A DNA stretch of 21,442 nucleotides from a virus. The stretch is taken from positions 1 through 21,442 of IMG/VR virus record IMGVR_UViG_3300004448_001646; one strand, 5' to 3'. Position numbers and translations under genes: made by a program. Shown here one piece after another: positions 12,201 through 20,700 of this stretch (position 1 is its first letter; every line of letters begins with the position of its first letter). Below the pieces are notes generated by a model, which was given only the letters and a program-made list of their open reading frames with translations, was not told where the DNA came from and made no database searches.

Positions 12201-15029
12201 CGTTAGTTTTTCTAGAGGATCAAAGGTCTTGTCGTAGTTCTCTGGATCTGGTATACCTGCCACGTTTTTACTTGGCTGTACATCCATCTCGCCCGTAGGC
12301 TTTTCAAATCCGTACTCGTCCTTCTCTGTTTTTTCCGTAGTCGTTGGTCGCTCTCTTTGAAAGCGTTCTGTCTGTAAGGATTCGGCCATAGGCACTTGGC
12401 TGATGTCTGCACCAGCACGTACAGCCCTACTCATTCCCTTCATGTACTCAGAAATATCTTTAGCCAGGCCAGCCTCTTCAAATATCTGTACACGATTGCC
12501 TGTTATCTTACTTACGATACCATTTAAAAACGCTTTGAGTTCCTCGAGAAAAGATGCTTCAAAAACAATTCTTTCACTACCGAGTAAACCACCAAGTTGA
12601 ACCATAAATTCCTCTGACTTGTAAGCACCGGCAGATTCTCCATCCTCACGCTCCATGTATCGCTCCGCAAAATCATTTAACTCCTTTACATTGCTCTCGC
12701 TTAACCTACGAATCACAAGTTTTCTAAACTGATTGAAGTCAATAGGTCTGTCGTTAAAAAACTTTGAGAATATCTTGTGGTAAACCTCATGATACGCAGT
12801 GCCTTCTGCTGTATATCTATCTACCTTACCTCTCTGAGATAGGGATTCATCTGCGGATGGTATAGATACTATAATAGGAGCGTCTTTAGTGCCTACTCTA
12901 CCAGAGGTTATACCAGCAGCATTTTTTAAATCTGCTTTTTTAAAGCCAGCCGCTTTACCCGCTGCGTAGAAGCCCTTTCTTCCAAACCCTATATTGAAAT
13001 CTTTAGAGTCTGGATTTAAAAGTCTGTAGGCCTCACTTGCTAACACAAGTTTACTTAGTATCCGCTGTTCTTTTATAGGTATCCTTTTACCGTCACTATA
13101 TTTTCCTTCCTCCAGCATTGTTCGCAATGCACCCGCGTCGTTCTTGTCAAACAGGTTAAAGAAAACTCCTTTCTTTTTGTCTCTATTAGTGCTAAACGTA
13201 GTTAACGCATCGGATACGCTACGGTGTCTTGATGCTCTGCCTACTTCTTCTTCGCGTGCTTGAAGTACTCCACTAATTTGAGCCTTCGCTCTGCTTGTTT
13301 CCGACTTGGGTACGTCCCCAAGTTCTTCCCCGACTTGCTCTGCACCCGGTACTTCTTCGGGCTTAACTTTTTTATCATCTGGTTGCGCTTGTGTTTGCTC
13401 TTCTGTTTGGCCCGACAGCAACTGGTCTAATTCTTTGGCTGACTGCTCCATCTCTTCTTCGATAGCAACCTTTTCTTCCGCAGTAATATTACCTTCCTTT
13501 AATACTGCCGCTGCTGCATTAAGGTCACGCGTTAACTGGTCTGCTATTTCCTCCTGTACGCCCTCAAGTTTCATTACCTTCTCAGACGTCTCTTTGAGTA
13601 GACTGTACTTCTCTTGTTTTAGTCGCTGTAGTTTAGCGTCTACTGCTTTCTTTGTGGTTGGGTCTTTCTTCTTAGACTCTCTAAGTTTTTGAATCTCATT
13701 ATCTATAGATGCAATCTCCCCATTGTTAGCCACAAACGATATCTCATTGGCTACAGAGAGTTTCTTCTGATCCTGTTCTTTTGCCCAGTCTATGTATGAT
13801 AATTCACCAGGCGTTTTACCGATACGACCTGCAAGATTGTAGGCCATTACGGGTGCTGCTGGGCCTAACTCAGCGAATGCCTCAAGCGCTATGTCTCTCG
13901 GTCTAATTTCTTCACCCGATATCACCTGTCCTGCGAACTCACCAGTACCCCCAAGCCCTGCTTGAACCAAGGTTTCTGCCGCAGCCACCTTCATGGCTCT
14001 GTTTGTCACTGATTTACCTACAGATTTTACGAGTACGTTACCCACCTTACCCGCAGTACCCCCCGATATGGCGTCGAATACTGCGATAGGTATACCACGC
14101 TTGAGTCCTTTCTCTCGTGCCTTAGACATTATTCTTTGGTCGCGTGATGCTTCCCTTAGTTGATCTGGAGAAGTGACGTCTATGCCCTCCTCACGAAGCA
14201 CATCCATAATAGAATGACCATACTCAAGAGCCAATGATGTTCCGCCAAAGTATCCTGCTATGGCACCAGTAGTTGCACCTGCCGCTGTACCTGCACCAGG
14301 TATAACTGAACCTATACCTGCACCTGTAGCACCACCTGCTGCTGCACCTCTGATACCTGCCTCTCCCGCTGTAGCCATAGAGATTAATGACTCGGGTATA
14401 GTCCGTATTATATCAAGCACAAAACTACCTACAGGATTATCGGTGTCGTATAGGTAGTCTTCTTCTTTTGGTGCGTCTCTTTGAACTATGTTGTTGAGGT
14501 AGGCTATCTTCTCGTAGTCCATTACCCCTGTGATTTCTGCCTCTGCTATTTCGTTAGCAAGAATACCACCAGATACAGCGCGATTCCATAATCTACCCAA
14601 CTCACTTGGGTTCTCGTCAATGATTAACCAGTGGTCTTTCATCTTACGATTAGCAGGACGTTGAGCCTCAATGGTTTTGTAGTATTGACTGGCTAAATTG
14701 TACGCGTCATCAGACAACTTACCCTGCATTTGCTCAAGGGTAACACCGCGTTCCTGTGCTGACTTTACAGCATCTAACAAACCAGAAGAAACCGCCTTTG
14801 AATCAGAGTCGAGTCGAGTAGATAGAGATACCGTACCGTTTACCGAAGGCTCTGATGCTGATACCGAAGGACTGGCGATCTGAGAATCTTCGGTACCATC
14901 TTTTTTTTTTGAAAAGAAATCTTGTGCGACAACCATTGCGTCATCGCTAAGTTTACCCTGCATCTGCTCAAGGGTTACCCCTCTATTGTACGCGGACTCA
15001 AGTGCTTCTAATAACTGCTCGTCTTCCAT
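9255..15029 (-). CDS. Giant internal virion / polyvalent-type ejection protein with zincin motif (1,924 aa)
   Basis: Regions in order: two copies of a helical repeat (residues 6-39 and 84-117); a Gly/Ala zipper segment (about 215-265, containing GAAAGGATGAGIGSV) able to insert into membranes; a charged coiled coil (about 430-530); an acidic, Pro-rich linker; and a metallopeptidase-like domain with HEVYH (747-751, HExxH) and a downstream SEEF acid (about 806) as possible third ligand. A long helical C-terminal part follows with NLPTWRKN (about 1385), an aromatic helix and a hydrophobic stretch (about 1635-1665), which recalls large polyvalent protein-associated regions. Such proteins are packaged and ejected with phage DNA, forming a conduit or acting in the new host. 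No RNA polymerase or lysozyme motif was seen. The start overlaps the upstream stop by 1 bp (TAATG). Confidence 0.8.
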   Translation of the reverse strand: MEDEQLLEALESAYNRGVTLEQMQGKLSDDAMVVAQDFFSKKKDGTEDSQIASPSVSASEPSVNGTVSLSTRLDSDSKAVSSGLLDAVKSAQERGVTLEQMQGKLSDDAYNLASQYYKTIEAQRPANRKMKDHWLIIDENPSELGRLWNRAVSGGILANEIAEAEITGVMDYEKIAYLNNIVQRDAPKEEDYLYDTDNPVGSFVLDIIRTIPESLISMATAGEAGIRGAAAGGATGAGIGSVIPGAGTAAGATTGAIAGYFGGTSLALEYGHSIMDVLREEGIDVTSPDQLREASRDQRIMSKAREKGLKRGIPIAVFDAISGGTAGKVGNVLVKSVGKSVTNRAMKVAAAETLVQAGLGGTGEFAGQVISGEEIRPRDIALEAFAELGPAAPVMAYNLAGRIGKTPGELSYIDWAKEQDQKKLSVANEISFVANNGEIASIDNEIQKLRESKKKDPTTKKAVDAKLQRLKQEKYSLLKETSEKVMKLEGVQEEIADQLTRDLNAAAAVLKEGNITAEEKVAIEEEMEQSAKELDQLLSGQTEEQTQAQPDDKKVKPEEVPGAEQVGEELGDVPKSETSRAKAQISGVLQAREEEVGRASRHRSVSDALTTFSTNRDKKKGVFFNLFDKNDAGALRTMLEEGKYSDGKRIPIKEQRILSKLVLASEAYRLLNPDSKDFNIGFGRKGFYAAGKAAGFKKADLKNAAGITSGRVGTKDAPIIVSIPSADESLSQRGKVDRYTAEGTAYHEVYHKIFSKFFNDRPIDFNQFRKLVIRRLSESNVKELNDFAERYMEREDGESAGAYKSEEFMVQLGGLLGSERIVFEASFLEELKAFLNGIVSKITGNRVQIFEEAGLAKDISEYMKGMSRAVRAGADISQVPMAESLQTERFQRERPTTTEKTEKDEYGFEKPTGEMDVQPSKNVAGIPDPENYDKTFDPLEKLTGILGPKLNALAKKLEKVLGIDRLRGTRRDVLQALEISESINVQHINRFYLALRQINKITNKLPDEQRQEVADLSNDYLFGAKEETRREAFDKLQEINPELVKQLGRLTAIRASMQESIQNSAVFDNLSSELQETIIDNTASYGTRTYRAFTDPNFKFDPQLRAAAEKSMVDAMIYDMAYDIYENESLTDEQFAEMEARNLDVNELDDIAQFIELTQIEEVKNRVKDSLRNIEAASRESQGRYGEGLAGSKDLGKLRIPTKKLKQRQDLPIELMDYMGVEKDPYIKFSQTVATLTNMVQQFTLVDRVNEIAQRSNLGDLIVTTPIVRAIMSKDPEKRLGVRAEQFARDLGLMGKEESFDDFYTRTGGELIDGQPPAFPSDQIDYIEDKLKDYFIENYTVIEEKKSPMSGKAVKNDFVSMLKQTPMYQSDNKVLQGYYKLLLQMRRVRVLYNLPTWRKNIMGGWYFLGANFVLPFNKHRGGLTAMEDLRNRFKKMKDGELDPEYEAILDRMGELGLLGSSPNMGMFSDINDSFMQQLEGVSPELAWKWLPAGVKKAQRELGVRAARTAYQYGFIDDYTKMIAYLTKRENFAKRLESNPEGKSYAELSFAQKQQVDEMTAERIKQNMPTMSRIHPSLRNLFKLPVGDFLSFRVEAFRSFFSIYRNAVADLGQAMTNENLTKSQRGAYMTDGAGTLSMGLALAGLSKVGYQAIAGLLLKDDEEDELGQQARSTNYVLPPWMQGSNIVAVEMGKDGKIRFANMSSEDPYDELQGLIYGRNGISRSNMLQSIASDFKDPNLAARLLFNLVDGKDSYGRPILNNEDVGWFHRYIIGPNLTEWSDAYGSYIFKETFIPPNMNYIAREYRKRMKEAKENPDLELQPLETAAELSTAVIFRDYPVDISRQFYYNMSAQNFRKPYTSLSDNEKINRQVRLDEIKRAYQFAANYSAKFGNYSIVSSVESTIDRTFSKSPEEAMYIKYGLELPK
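14703..14750 (-). repeat. Internal coding repeat, copy 2 (RGVTLEQMQGKLSDDA)
   Basis: This stretch codes residues 94-109 of the giant virion protein, identical in protein sequence to residues 16-31 (14937-14984) but different at about 12 of 48 bases, all synonymous. It forms the core of a 34-residue helical repeat. Confidence 0.85.
14937..14984 (-). repeat. Internal coding repeat, copy 1 (RGVTLEQMQGKLSDDA)
   Basis: This codes residues 16-31 of the giant virion protein. It pairs with the copy at 14703-14750: the amino acids are the same, with different codons for Arg, Leu, Ser, Gly and others, which points to an old duplication kept by selection on the protein. Confidence 0.85.
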
Positions 15030-16744
15030 TAAATATCAATTTTCAATTGTAGTCTTAATTCATTGCGAACTTTAGCCAATTCGTTTTTACGCTCAGTAGG
15101 TGTCATCGTGTCCCATTTTCTGCGTTGACGACCATTGAGTTCAACTGTCTCGCTGTTACGATTTACTGCTTCATCCATAATGAAGTTCCGCTGTGCTGGC
15201 TTGCTCATGTCACTCCACTCGTCTACTGTGATTTCAATTGTAGGCTCTGCAGTAGAACCTTGTGGACGTACAAACTGACCTGCCATTGTACCTTGGTCGG
15301 ATGTCCCGAAACCCTTGGGAGCAGCAGGGCCTTGCATTACGCCTGTTTCGCTTGTCTCGACTTCCATTTCACCAAGGACATTTATATCTCCCTGGAAGTT
15401 TTGCTGTGGCTCACGGCCTGCAAAGTTTGCTGACCACATAGGCAGCATTTCTTTGTATGTCTGACGAATCTTGTCTGCCTGTGCAGCGTTACTCAATCCA
15501 TTCAACGGTATTTCAGATGCCTCTACTACTGTTCTTGCAACGTGTGTTGCATCTTCGTTGTTGCGCACCACCTTCTGATTGGATCTAACAATAGCATACA
15601 TCTTCCCGTCTTTGCCTATACCAATGCTCTCGATATAATTTTGATTACCGTACTGATCTCTATACATAGGTTGAGTACCCTCTATAGTCGCATGAATATC
15701 CAGGTCTGCGTTAGCCAACCCTGGGTCACCTTTTACAACCATCTTTCCATTGCTACCAAGAACACCGGTAACATCATCATCTTTAATAGGTGGCATGTAT
15801 TGCAAGTCACCTTGCGCTATATTAAAGCCACCGTAGCCAGAAGCCTGTGATGCTGCCCTTGCTTCTTCTGCCTGTATTCTTGACTTGGTTCTGTAGTCCG
15901 ATAGTTCTGCTTGGCGTTGCTCGCGCTCTGTTGTCACATCTTCAGCCAACATATTTTGTAAAGAACCAGTAACATACTGCGCGTACTGACCTATATACTC
16001 TTCACGGTCTTCATCTGATAGGTTTCTAATTTTAGATAGGTCATCCATAGAACCGTTTAATCCACCGAGTTGGTGGAGTACGTATGCTATAGCCTGGTCT
16101 TCTTCTTGTTGTGACAGGGAGTTACTATTAAACCACGCAGTTACACTGGATGCTACAGCCTCTGGATTAATTTCTCCTGATCCCTCCATGTCGTAGAAGT
16201 TATTGATACCGCCAGAGGTTTTTAAGTTCTCCAGTATCATACCTGCTGCTGCATTTGGAGCAATCTCTGGTAATGAGAATCTTCTAAACTCATTTAAAGA
16301 AGGTAGTTCCCCTGCTGCTAACCCTATGTTGTTTGCACTTACCTGTACGTTACGTGCATCCTCTAACTCAGACATCAAGGCTGCTGGGTCGTTGTATGCA
16401 TTTGGGTCTGCTAGTATAGATGCCTCTAAATCATTAACAGTGTTTGCATATTCAAGAGCATCTGCCGCGTGTTGCTTATAGGAATTATACTGCCGCTGTC
16501 TTCGGGCTTTGGCTTCAAGGGACATATCTCCCTGATCCAGGTCTTGCTCGATAGCATCCCACTCTGCTTGCAGTTCATCCTGCATACCTGTAGTGAAAGC
16601 ACCACGTTCCTGTTGGAACTGGTTGAGGTATTGTAGTTTCTTCTCTTCTTCTAACTCACGACGGGCCTTGGCGTTTCTGTACACCGCACCATAATCTACT
16701 TGTGGTACCTGGCCCACCGCCATGAATGTGGATGTATCAGCCAT
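15029..16744 (-). CDS. Probable virion (internal/structural) protein, 571 aa
   Basis: No named family recognised. The first about 110 residues are strongly helical and charged (ARRELEEEKKLQYLNQF, QAEWDAIEQDLDQ), typical of coiled-coil virion proteins. The middle (about 110-300) is Ala/Asn/Ser-rich helical sequence, residues 310-400 look beta-rich (DLQYMPPIKDDDVTG, MVVKGDPG), and the end returns to a basic helix (ERKNELAKVRNELRLQLK). There is no signal peptide or membrane segment. It lies between the 317-residue protein and the giant ejection-type protein, with 1-bp TAATG overlaps on both sides, so the three are translationally coupled in one order. This matches the internal virion protein clusters of podoviruses. 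Confidence 0.65.
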   Translation of the reverse strand: MADTSTFMAVGQVPQVDYGAVYRNAKARRELEEEKKLQYLNQFQQERGAFTTGMQDELQAEWDAIEQDLDQGDMSLEAKARRQRQYNSYKQHAADALEYANTVNDLEASILADPNAYNDPAALMSELEDARNVQVSANNIGLAAGELPSLNEFRRFSLPEIAPNAAAGMILENLKTSGGINNFYDMEGSGEINPEAVASSVTAWFNSNSLSQQEEDQAIAYVLHQLGGLNGSMDDLSKIRNLSDEDREEYIGQYAQYVTGSLQNMLAEDVTTEREQRQAELSDYRTKSRIQAEEARAASQASGYGGFNIAQGDLQYMPPIKDDDVTGVLGSNGKMVVKGDPGLANADLDIHATIEGTQPMYRDQYGNQNYIESIGIGKDGKMYAIVRSNQKVVRNNEDATHVARTVVEASEIPLNGLSNAAQADKIRQTYKEMLPMWSANFAGREPQQNFQGDINVLGEMEVETSETGVMQGPAAPKGFGTSDQGTMAGQFVRPQGSTAEPTIEITVDEWSDMSKPAQRNFIMDEAVNRNSETVELNGRQRRKWDTMTPTERKNELAKVRNELRLQLKIDI

Positions 16745-17697
16745 TATTTAAATTGTTCTTTGTTTAGTAAGTTACGAACGAATTCGTGTAGTTCGGTATC
16801 TCCTTCCTCGGAAAGTTTACGCATTTCTTCAGCCTGCTCTGGGTTGAATATGTATTCTCCTCCAGTCATCTCACCAATCTTTGCTCCCTCTTGAACGATA
16901 TCTATAGGATTGTCATCATGCGAGAACTCGCCTGGTGTTTTATCTACCGGCTCTTGAACACCACCATCTTCCATAACATCAACCTCATCCAACAAAACAG
17001 TTCCCGATGGGTCGCTTACTTCTTCTTCAAGGATATTAAATGACGCCGCTTTATCTGCCTTGGCTTGCTTAGTAAAATCTATCAATCCCTGCTGTGTTCC
17101 CTGCATAGCAGCGTTAGACATAGCCGTCAAAGCATCTGTCTTCGGAGCAGCAGGGTTAGCGGTAGATAATCCCAATGCTTCTGGCTTCTTCTTTGGCACT
17201 TTAAATTTAGAGCCAAGAATTTCTGCTCCACCTTGGATGGCTTGGGACACACCGCTTATAGTTGTTTGTCTCGCTGCATCTGCTGCACGAGAAAGTCTGT
17301 TTAAGTTTAATCGAGCCTGCTGGTTTTGACCTGCAGTTAAAGATGTTTCATCAAGAGTAGGTACACTTTCAATAGCACGATTTGATGCTAATTCTGTTGC
17401 TCTCATTAAGCCAGGTGTTGCTGATACAAGAGCACGAGAACCGCCTTGTGCTGCTATTTGGTCTGCCGCTGTAGCCTGTGCGCGCAACGCTGCATCCACA
17501 CCCGCTTGAGCGTCACTTGTTTGGCGAGCAATTCTCTGGCGCGCTGCTTGAGATCTGATCGGGCCAGTGGCTGCCTCGTCTGCCTGTGCCATTTTCTTTT
17601 TGGCTTGGCGCTCTTGATATGCACCGTATGCTGCTGTACCAAGTCCTGCTGCTACATTTATTAGGCCTCCTACAAAATAATTTTTCATCTTTTTCAT
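16744..17697 (-). CDS. Probable virion protein with N-terminal hydrophobic segment and GEMTGGEY motif, 317 aa
   Basis: The N terminus has a Gly/Ala-rich hydrophobic stretch (YFVGGLINVAAGLGTAAYGAY, about residues 7-27) followed by a long Ala/Gln/Arg-rich helix. The C-terminal part contains GEFSHDDNPIDIV and GEMTGGEYIFNPEQAEEM (residues about 255-293). I recall similar motifs in virion proteins of several tailed phages of Bacteroidetes, adjacent to large internal virion genes. The protein may form part of the ejectosome or portal-proximal core. ATG 17697 is used; ATG 17688 would remove three residues. The stop overlaps the 571-residue gene start by 1 bp (TAATG). The Ala-rich composition gives locally higher GC than neighbouring genes. 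Confidence 0.62.
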   Translation of the reverse strand: MKKMKNYFVGGLINVAAGLGTAAYGAYQERQAKKKMAQADEAATGPIRSQAARQRIARQTSDAQAGVDAALRAQATAADQIAAQGGSRALVSATPGLMRATELASNRAIESVPTLDETSLTAGQNQQARLNLNRLSRAADAARQTTISGVSQAIQGGAEILGSKFKVPKKKPEALGLSTANPAAPKTDALTAMSNAAMQGTQQGLIDFTKQAKADKAASFNILEEEVSDPSGTVLLDEVDVMEDGGVQEPVDKTPGEFSHDDNPIDIVQEGAKIGEMTGGEYIFNPEQAEEMRKLSEEGDTELHEFVRNLLNKEQFK

Positions 17698-17718
17698 AAT
17701 ACAAAAATACTGATAATA

Positions 17719-20700
17719 CTATTGCCCTTGCTGGTTGTGTAGATTAGACTTAGTATATATAAAGTTTATAGCATATAACTCATGCTTTGAGGTTGTGGAG
17801 TTTACGAACCGAGCCTTCAAGTAATAGTCTCGTATGGAGTCGCCTTCAATAGAAGAGTTAGCAATCAATACAATCTCATCATTAGCGGTCACACCACTTA
17901 CAGTTCCATTACATTGCAACACTTTATCTCCATCAATGGCTGTGGCGTACAAGTTTAGAGGAACCAAATTAGAACCACTAACTTTAAACAGCGCTGTTGT
18001 TACACCTAACGGGAACCCTATACTGTTGATTGAGTTCTTAAAGGTTATCTTATCTGTAGCAATAGATGCCGCAGACCCTAAGCCAAAGACCTCAGACGTT
18101 CCGCTAATGGAATTAATATTTGCTGTTGCTGTATAAGACACATTGTTAGTTGAGTCCTGGTGTAAAGGTGCGTAGTAAAACCCTTCTTTCTCCTCCCATA
18201 TAGAAGCAGCAATCGCGCTTGTTTGGTCACTATTAGTTAGTGTTACACTCCAATCTTTATTGTTACCCTCAAGACTTACTGCTTCGTAGACCTTGACCAT
18301 AGATGGATTAAAATTAGAAATACACTCCACAATACTATCTCCAGCAACACCATAAAATGTATTGCGAGCAGCACTAGGGCTGTGCTCGTATATACCACCG
18401 TTCTTAAAGGTGTATAATCTATCCGAAAGTCCTTGTATGCTTTCTGCTTGATAAGAGTATCGTGTGCTCCAGAAATCAGACTTAACATCGTATGCTATCG
18501 TAAACGCTGGAAGAGTTTCACTTGTATTGGCTATAGTAAATATAGACTGCCCATTAGAGTCAGCGGTTACTTCCTCTGTACTTTGATTATAACGCCCTGT
18601 ATGGTACGCTTGATAAGCGGATGATGTGATTAGTATCTTAATAGCCCCTGTGACTCCTGTGACGCTCGGAGATTGATCCTCAGCAAGCCCTATGATAGGG
18701 TTGTTTGTTAGAGTGTCAATAAGCAGTAGTCCTTTACCTGCGTCTTCCCAGTTTTGTTCAGCACATTCCCAGTTAACAGCGTACGTATTCCAATCAAAGG
18801 TAAGAGAATCGTCATAGACAGGGCTTACGTTTATAATATTACCATCTTGATTGGTTCTTGCTAACCCCGTTGCTTGTTGTCCACTGCAACTATCGTCTAT
18901 TGTAATAGAACTTGTAAAGAGCGCTGGAGAACTAATGATATATTCATAATTCTCACGGTCTAAACCTCCTATGTACTGTCTGTTCTTGGCAGACGCCACT
19001 GTTGCAAACATCTTGCTCTTGAAAAAATTGTCAACCAGTTGCTCACTAATAAGAGTTAGACCAGACTGAAAGTTTATACGCGCAACCTTACCTGCCTTAG
19101 CATCAACAAAGAACACATAACCCCTGTACCATGATACTGACTCCGGATTATTGTTACACCCGTATTCTCCGACATAGTATTTCACCGGGCCGAGTATCAT
19201 ATTAGTAGCAGTCAAAGATTCTCCATCGTTCGCTGTTAATATGTTTCTTCTTACGGGTACTATACCTGCTCTTCGCTCATGTACTATATACAAGAACTCA
19301 TCATATGGCACTAAAGATTTTATAGAGCCGTAATCGTACGATAGGTCTTTATAGTTTTGCTGTGTAAAATTAAAAGAGGATAGGCCCAGTCTTGTATTCT
19401 CAAACGCAAAAGGTTCTGAGTATGTAATAGAGCCAAATCTTTTTATGGTCGTCGCTGTTGGTAGGTATGGGAAGGCTTTACCGAGCGATGTGTAGTTTGA
19501 TTCATAAAAATCGCTTACCCGTGGGTCTTCTACAAAATCAACGATAGCATTCTGAGAATAGGCTAGCGCCATGTTTCTCCATTCATCACCCCTGCGTGGT
19601 GCGTTTCCATAGAACAGCGTGCGTAATCTAAAATACGAGTCACCCTGGCTAAACTGAACAACAGATCCAGGGTTAGTCACAGTCATGCTGTAAACTGTAG
19701 GGGCAGTAAATGTTCCGGATTGAATGTCTCCGTAGAGTTTAAAAGGATAGGTTGTGTCGTCATTAAAAATTACGTTACCCACCTTGATTATAGCCCCACC
19801 AGCAGTCTCTATAAAGTCTCCTTTAAAAACTCTTTTGTTTACTTCAGCGACAACAATATCGGGTGTGCCGCTGGTTACTGATTCTACTTTAATGCTTACT
19901 GATGTGCCTGTACGTAAGGTTTGAAGGACACCGTTGCTGTCTATAGAAAGGTTCTCTCCGATTTCGTAATAGAATGTTTCTTCAAATGCGCCAGACTCTC
20001 TGTATATTTCTATAACACACTTGTTGTTCCACTTCGAAACTCCTTTTAGTATACTCGATGTGTTCCACTCTTGTGTATCATTGTCCTCTATAACAAGGAA
20101 GTCTCCTATTGTATTTTGTATAGCAGCCTTAGAACTTCTGTCTAGAAGAGGATTTGTTGCAGGATCTGCAATTAGCGTAACAGTCTTAGCGACCTTCCAG
20201 GTTGATGTTTCTTTTAAGTCGTCACCATACCTAACTATTCTAATTCTATCGCCCTCTGCGAATCCGTAGTTGATTAACGCTCCGGTTTGATTATCATATG
20301 AGTTGGCTTTACTTTGTAGTGTGCCCAGGGAAAGGTATATGTTTTGCGAGGAACCAAAGGAACCAGCATCTGCATCATTTAATGCAACGTATGCACCCCC
20401 TATAGAGTACTGCACTTTGTTTATTATCGACCCCTGTCCTGCATATACTATACTGTATCGTTCAGCCCAATCGGGCGCAGTAAAGGTGTCATCAAACCGA
20501 ACAACTATATCTGCTCTTCCATCAAGAGAGTTCTCGTCTGAGCGATTGTTTGTGTGCTCTATAAAAACCTCATTGTCTAAGGGCTGAACACCGCCTGGTC
20601 TTCCTTTGTCGTCAAAAAACAAAAGCCCCAACTCATGACTTGAACCAGACTTAAAGCAACGATACCCGTCCATTTCGTCCTCATCAATAAGAAAGCAACC

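Noticed and set aside
12212-12418. Minus-strand 68-codon frame within the giant gene
   Set aside because: Nested out-of-frame within an intact ORF, no start context or recognisable content.
13306-13692. Long plus-strand open frame (128 codons) opposite the giant gene
   Set aside because: Ser/Cys-rich product with no domain logic; it is the antisense shadow of the coiled-coil and acidic region.
9255-15029. Possibility that the giant protein is a virion RNA polymerase, as in crAss-like and N4-like phages
   Set aside because: No DxDGD-type or T7-type catalytic polymerase motif was found; the HExxH and glycine zipper features point elsewhere.
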